Assembly: GCF_032854445.1 (NCBI RefSeq)
Contig: NW_027018222.1
Span: forward strand, 1 to 54,654
Direction: 5' to 3'
DNA: 54,654 bases
From: Liolophura sinensis
Lineage: Eukaryota; Mollusca; Polyplacophora; Chitonida; Chitonidae
The notes beneath the pieces are model-generated. The model worked only from the letters and a program-made list of their open reading frames with translations. It had not been told where the DNA came from and did no database searches. The stretch's first letter is position 1; each line of letters opens with the position of its first letter. Below are positions 48,800 to 54,654 of the stretch, one piece after another. The position numbers and the translations under genes were made by a program.

Positions 48800-51700
48800 T
48801 ACAATTGAACACTGACCCACATCAATAAGGTGCCAAAGGATGCGCAATTGGGCCAGGCATCTCCAGCTGTTGAAAAATTGCAAATTTCCTTGGTTTCCAT
48901 GGAGTAAGAGCCGTTGCTGGGCACGTGATCTTGACATCATTGATTATTCATTTGTGGCTACAGCCAAAAGTATTGGTCGGAGAGCAACGCGGTTTGCACC
49001 ATTCGATTTCTCGTCACAAAATACGTCGGATTAGCCTCTTTCCAGCAGCATTGGAACAGTTTTTCCACTTTTGTGTTTTTGCCTGGTCTTTTTGCTTATT
49101 GAAATCGGGTACATTAACTACGTACAATCGCGACTGGTCATTACTATATTCAACTTTTCATTATAAGTTATGTGCCCTTCGGTAGCCCAGACGACGTCAA
49201 ATCTTTGGGCCAAGCCCATTTAACTCACCCAGCAAATGTCTTACTCCTAAGTCGAAGACAAACTCAATGTCTTTATCTACATGTAGAAAAACCACACCAT
49301 TTGTTTATAAAAAAACACAAGGTACTTGATACAGTCTGCTGTAAAAAGTACAATTGAACACTGACCCACATCAATAAGGTGCCAAAAGATGCGCAATTGG
49401 GCCAGGCATCTCCAGCTGTTGAAAAATTGCAAATTTCCTTGGTTTCCATGGATTAAGAGCCGTTGCTGGGCACGTGATCTTGACATCATTGATTATTCAT
49501 TTGTGGCTACAGCCAAAAGTATTGGTCGGAGAGCAACGCGGTTTGCACCATTCGATTTCTCGTCACAAAATACGTCGGATTAGCCTCTTACCAGCAGCAT
49601 TGGAACAGTTTTTCTACTTTTGGATTTTTGCCTGGTCTTTTTGCGAATTGAAATCGGCTACATTAACCTATGTACAATCGCGACTGGTCCATTACTATAT
49701 TCAACTTTTCATTATAAGTTATGTGCCCTTCGGTAGCCCAGACGACGTCAAATCTTTGGGCCAAGCCCATTTAACTCACCCAGCAAATGTCTTACTTCTA
49801 AGTCGAAGAAACCCTCAATGTCTTTATCTACATGTAGAAAAACCACACCATTTGTATATCAAAAAAAACAAAAGGTACTTGATACAATCCGCTGTAAAAA
49901 GTACAATTGAACACTGACCCACATCAATAAGGTGCCAAAAGATGCGCAATTGGGCCAGGCATCTCCAGCTGTTGAAAAATTGCAAATTTCCTTGGTTTCC
50001 ATGGAGTAAGAGCCGTTGCTGGGCACGTGATCTTGACATCATTGATTATTCATTTGTGGCTACAGCCAAAAGTATTGGTCGGAGAGCAACGCGGTTTGCA
50101 CCATTCGATTTCTCGTCACAAAATACGTCGGATTAGCCTCTTACCAGCAGCATTGGAACAGTTTTTCTACTTTTGGATTTTTGCCTGGTCTTTTGCGAAT
50201 TGAAATCGGCTACATTAACTATGTACAATCGCGACTGGTCATTACTATATTCAACTTTTCATTATAAGTTATGTGCCCTTCGGTAGCCCAGACGACGTCA
50301 AATCTTTGGGCCAAGCCCATTTAACTCACCCAGCAAATGTCTTACTTCTAAGTCGAAGACAAACTCAATGTCTTTATCTACATGTAGAAAAACCACACCA
50401 TTTATATATAAAAAAAACACAAGGTACTTGATACAATCCGCTGTAAAAAGTACAATTGAACACTGACCCACATCAATAAGGTGCCAAAGGATGCGCAATT
50501 GGGCCAGGCATCTCCAGCTGTTGAAAAATTGCAAATTTCCTTGGTTTCCATGGAGTAAGAGCCGTTGCTGGGCACGTGATCTTGACATCATTGATTATTC
50601 ATTTGTGGCTACAGCCAAAAGTATTGGTCGGAGAGCAACGCGGTTTGCACCATTCGATTTCTCGTCACAAAATACGTCGGATTAGCCTCTTACCAGCAGC
50701 ATTGGAACAGTTTTTCTACTTTTGGATTTTTGCCTGGTCTTTTGCGAATTGAAATCGGCTACATTAACTATGTACAATCGCGACTGGTCATTACTATATT
50801 CAACTTTTCATTATAAGTTATGTGCCCTTCGGTAGCCCAGACGACGTCAAATCTTTGGGCCAAGCCCATTTAACTCACCCAGCAAATGTCTTACTTCTAA
50901 GTCGAAGACAAACTCAATGTCTTTATCTACATGTAGAAAAACCACACCATTTGTATATCAAAAAAAAAAACAAAAGGTACTTGATACAATCCGCTGTAAA
51001 AAGTACAATTGAACACTGACCCACATCAATAAGGTGCCAAAAGATGCGCAATTGGGCCAGGCATCTCCAGCTGTTGAAAAATTGCAAATTTCCTTGGTTT
51101 CCATGGAGTAAGAGCCGTTGCTGGGCACGTGATCTTGACATCATTGATTATTCATTTGTGGCTACAGCCAAAAGTATTGGTCGGAGAGCAACGCGGTTTG
51201 CACCATTCGATTTCTCGTCACAAAATACGTCGGATTAGCCTCTTACCAGCAGCATTGGAACAGTTTTTCTACTTTTGGATTTTTGCCTGGTCTTTTGCGA
51301 ATTGAAATCGGGTACATTAACTATGTACAATCGCGACTGGTCATTACTATATTCAACTTTTCATTATAAGTTATGTGCCCTTCGGTAGCCCAGACGAGGT
51401 CAAATCTTTGGGCCAAGCCCATTTAACTCACCCAGCAAATGTCTTACTTCTAAGTCGAAGACAAACTCAATGTCTTTATCTACATGTAGAAAAACCACAC
51501 CATTTATATATATAAAAAACACAAGGTACTTGATACAATCCGCTGTAAAAAGTACAATTGAACACTGACCCACATCAATAAGGTGCCAAAGGATGCGCAA
51601 TTGGGCCAGGCATCTCCAGCTGTTGAAAAATTGCAAATTTCCTTGGTTTCCATGGAGTAAGAGCCGTTGCTGGGCACGTGATCTTGACATCATTGATTAT

Positions 51701-52657
51701 TCATTTGTGGCTACAGCCAAAAGTATTGGTCGGAGAGCAACGCGGTTTGCACCATTCGATTTCTCGTCACAAAATACGTCGGATTAGCCTCTTACCAGCA
51801 GCATTGGAACAGTTTTTCTACTTTTGGATTTTTGCCTGGTCTTTTGCGAATTGAAATCGGCTACATTAACTATGTACAATCGCGACTGGTCATTACTATA
51901 TTCAACTTTTCATTATAAGTTATGTGCCCTTCGGTAGCCCAGACGACGTCAAATCTTTGGGCCAAGCCCATTTAACTCACCCAGCAAATGTCTTACTTCT
52001 AAGTCGAAGACAAACTCAATGTCTTTATCTACATGTAGAAAAACCACACCATTTGTATATAAAAAAAACACAAGGTACTTGATACAATCCGCTGTAAAAA
52101 GTACAATTGAACACTGACCCACATCAATAAGGTGCCAAAGGATGCGCAATTGGGCCAGGCATCTCCAGCTGTTGAAAAATTGCAAATTTCCTTGGTTTCC
52201 ATGGAGTAAGAGCCGTTGCTGGGCACGTGATCTTGACATCATTGATTATTCATTTGTGGCTACAGCCAAAAGTATTGGTCGGAAAGCAACGCGGTTTGCA
52301 CCATTCGATTTCTCGTCACAAAATACGTCGGATTAGCCTCTTACCAGCAGCATTGGAACAGTTTTTTCTACTTTTGGATTTTTGCCTGGTCTTTTTGCTA
52401 ATTGAAATCGGCTACATTAACTATGTACAATCGCGACTGGTCATTACTATATTCAACTTTTCATTATAAGTTATGTGCCCTTCGGTAGCCCAGACGACGT
52501 CAAATCTTTGGGCCAAGCCCATTTAACTCACCCAGCAAATGTCTTACTTCTAAGTCGAAGACAAACTCAATGTCTTTATCTAGCCTACATGTAGAAAAAC
52601 CACACCATTTGTATATAAAAAAAACACAAGGTACTTGATACAATCCGCTGTAAAAAG
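48800..52657 (+). repeat. 7-monomer higher-order repeat (3,858 bp), full copy
   Basis: Monomers start at 48800, 49349, 49902, 50451, 51004, 51553 and 52102. It matches 52658 onward at an offset of 3,856-3,858 bp, sharing GAAATCGGGTAC, GAAGAAACCCTC and TTCCTTGG with GGATTAAG. Inside it, 49902-51003 and 51004-52101 form a dimer repeat (about 1,102 then 1,098 bp) marked by GGTCTTTTGCG and alternating A-tract types. The last monomer ends with a GCCTA insertion (52583-52587), so the junction at 52658 copies the junction at 48800. Confidence 0.88.
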
Positions 52658-54654
52658 TACAATTGAACACTGACCCACATCAATAAGGTGCCAAAGGATG
52701 CGCAATTGGGCCAGGCATCTCCAGCTGTTGAAAAATTGCAAATTTCCTTGGTTTCCATGGAGTAAGAGCCGTTGCTGGGCACGTGATCTTGACATCATTG
52801 ATTATTCATTTGTGGCTACAGCCAAAAGTATTGGTCGGAGAGCAACGCGGTTTGCACCATTCGATTTCTCGTCACAAAATACGTCGGATTAGCCTCTTTC
52901 CAGCAGCATTGGAACAGTTTTTCCACTTTTGTGTTTTTGCCTGGTCTTTTTGCTTATTGAAATCGGGTACATTAACTATGTACAATCGCGACTGGTCATT
53001 ACTATATTCAACTTTTCATTATAAGTTATGTGCCCTTCGGTAGCCCAGACGACGTCAAATCTTTGGGCCAAGCCCATTTAACTCACCCAGCAAATGTCTT
53101 ACTCCTAAGTCGAAGACAAACTCAATGTCTTTATCTACATGTAGAAAAACCACACCATTTGTTTATAAAAAAACACAAGGTACTTGATACAGTCTGCTGT
53201 AAAAAGTACAATTGAACACTGACCCACATCAATAAGGTGCCAAAAGATGCGCAATTGGGCCAGGCATCTCCAGCTGTTGAAAAATTGCAAATTTCCTTGG
53301 TTTCCATGGATTAAGAGCCGTTGCTGGGCACGTGATCTTGACATCATTGATTATTCATTTGTGGCTACAGCCAAAAGTATTGGTCGGAGAGCAACGCGGT
53401 TTGCACCATTCGATTTCTCGTCACAAAATACGTCGGATTAGCCTCTTACCAGCAGCATTGGAACAGTTTTTCTACTTTTGGATTTTCGCCTGGTCTTTTT
53501 GCGAATTGAAATCGGCTACATTAACTATGTACAATCGCGACTGGTCATTACTATATTCAACTTTTCATTATAAGTTATGTGCCCTTCGGTAGCCCAGACG
53601 ACGTCAAATCATTGGGCCAAGCCCATTTAACTCACCCAGCAAATGTCTTACTTCTAAGTCGAAGAAACCCTCAATGTCTTTATCTACATGTAGAAAAACC
53701 ACACCATTTGTAAATCAAAAAAAACAAAAGGTACTTGATACAATCCGCTGTAAAAAGTACAATTGAACACTGACCCACATCAATAAGGTGCCAAAAGATG
53801 CGCAATTGGGCCAGGCATCTCCAGCTGTTGAAAAATTGCAAATTTCCTTGGTTTCCATGGAGTAAGAGCCGTTGCTGGGCACGTGATCTTGACATCATTG
53901 ATTATTCATTTGTGGCTACAGCCAAAAGTATTGGTCGGAGAGCAACGCGGTTTGCACCATTCGATTTCTCGTCACAAAATACGTCGGATTAGCCTCTTAC
54001 CAGCAGCATTGGAACAGTTTTTCTACTTTTGGATTTTTGCCTGGTCTTTTCCGAAATGAAATCGGCTATATTAACTATGTACAATCGCGACTGGTCATTA
54101 CTATATTCAACTTTTCATTATAAGTTATGTGCCCTTCGGTAGCCCAGACGACGTCAAATCTTTGGGCCAAGCCCATTTAACTCACCCAGCAAATGTCTTA
54201 CTTCTAAGTCGAAGACAAACTCAATGTCTTTATCTACATGTAGAAAAACCACACCATTTGTATATAAAAAAAACACAAGGTACTTGATACAATCCGCTGT
54301 AAAAAGTACAATTGAACACTGACCCACATCAATAAGGTGCCAAAGGATGCGCAATTGGGCCAGGCATCTCCAGCTGTTGAAAAATTGCAAATTTCCTTGG
54401 TTTCCATGGAGTAAGAGCCGTTGCTGGGCACGTGATCTTGACATCATTGATTATTCATTTGTGGCTACAGCCAAAAGTATTGGTCGGAGAGCAACGCGGT
54501 TTGCACCATTCGATTTCTCGTCACAAAATACGTCGGATTAGCCTCTTACCAGCAGCATTGGAACAGTTTTCCTACTTTTGGATTTTTGCCTGGTCTTTTT
54601 GCTAATTGAAATCGGCTACATTAACTATGTACAATCGCGACTGGTCATTACTAT
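52658..54654 (+). repeat. 7-monomer higher-order repeat, second copy, cut by window end
   Basis: Monomers start at 52658, 53207, 53758 and 54307, the last one truncated at 348 bp. Private changes against the first copy include GGATTTTCGCC near 53487, AAATCATTGGG near 53610, TTTGTAAATC near 53711, and GGTCTTTTCCGAAATG with GGCTATATT near 54045-54070. The array clearly continues beyond the window. Confidence 0.88.

Larger units (their letters stand above)
1..54654 (+). repeat. Satellite DNA array, ~550-bp monomer, 98 complete copies plus one partial
   Basis: The same sequence recurs about every 550 bp from the first base to the last, always on the same strand, with no unrelated sequence between copies. 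Taking the motif TACAATTGAACACTG as phase 1, I place 99 monomer starts: 98 complete copies and a final partial one. Five monomers are 630-631 bp (80-bp internal duplication), five are 543-544 bp (6-bp deletion) and one is 535 bp; the rest are 548-558 bp. Excluding the 80-bp additions, the mean is about 550 bp. Diagnostic substitutions are shared at multi-monomer intervals, which reveals several higher-order repeats. Tandem arrays of this kind are known from eukaryotic centromeric and subtelomeric heterochromatin; a centromeric location is inference. I do not recognise the family. No gene, RNA gene or mobile element was found anywhere in the array. Confidence 0.98.

Noticed and set aside
1-54654. 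Hundreds of short open reading frames of 60-147 codons on both strands
   Set aside because: They are the same few frames repeated in every monomer, overlap each other on opposite strands, are broken by frequent single-base indels, and show no recognisable domain. The longer ones (for example 1226-1666 and 49474-49917) exist only because of local single-base indels.
1-54654. CRISPR array
   Set aside because: The repeat unit is about 550 bp with no unique spacers; the whole unit repeats.
1-54654. Tandem rRNA, 5S, snRNA or histone gene cluster
   Set aside because: No conserved rRNA, snRNA or histone sequence is recognisable, and the 550-bp unit contains no stable coding frame.
1-54654. Tandem transposable element or LTR with terminal repeats
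   Set aside because: No terminal inverted repeats, target-site duplications or enzyme-coding sequence could be found. The TATA-like element alone is not enough to call an LTR.

Overview
The whole 54,654-base window is one uninterrupted tandem array of a single satellite DNA family. By reading the sequence I place 98 complete head-to-tail monomers plus a truncated 99th (54307-54654), all in the same orientation. The usual monomer is about 550 bp (most are 548-553 bp). I found no protein-coding gene, rRNA, tRNA, CRISPR array, transposon insertion or unique sequence. The many short open frames on both strands are the same few frames copied monomer after monomer and look like shadows of a homogeneous repeat.

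A megasatellite-like array of this size, with near-identical higher-order repeats (HORs), points to a eukaryotic nuclear chromosome, most likely centromeric, pericentromeric or other heterochromatin. I cannot name the species and do not recognise the family. One monomer counted by hand (4948-5496) is 40.4% G+C with 17 CpG against about 22 expected, so CpG is only mildly depleted.

Layout: 1-2200 is a noisy copy of 7699-9895 (offset about 7,698 bp). 2201-3847 holds ordinary monomers. 3848-6596 has a 3-monomer HOR (1,649 bp). 6597-7698 holds two distinctive monomers. 7699-12646 contains a 4-monomer HOR (2,197 bp). 12647-30055 is a domain marked by five 630-bp monomers, each with an 80-bp internal duplication; from 19943 it settles into three copies of a 6-monomer HOR (about 3,375 bp). 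30056-44370 is a 7-monomer HOR domain (about 3,853 bp) with a related 10-monomer spacing (5,506 bp). 44371-48799 is two copies of a 4-monomer HOR (2,215 bp). 48800-54654 is one full copy and part of a second of another 7-monomer HOR (3,858 bp), itself containing a dimer of about 1,102 bp.

The array therefore reads as a patchwork of locally amplified blocks, each with its own diagnostic variants. The pattern fits repeated unequal exchange, segmental duplication and short gene conversion. Conserved sequence features in the monomer include a CACGTG E-box whose complement fits the yeast CDEI consensus, a TATATAAA/A-tract element, a 12-bp ACATGT-centred palindrome (20 bp in three monomers), and a conserved core of about 54 bp. 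Any function is inference.
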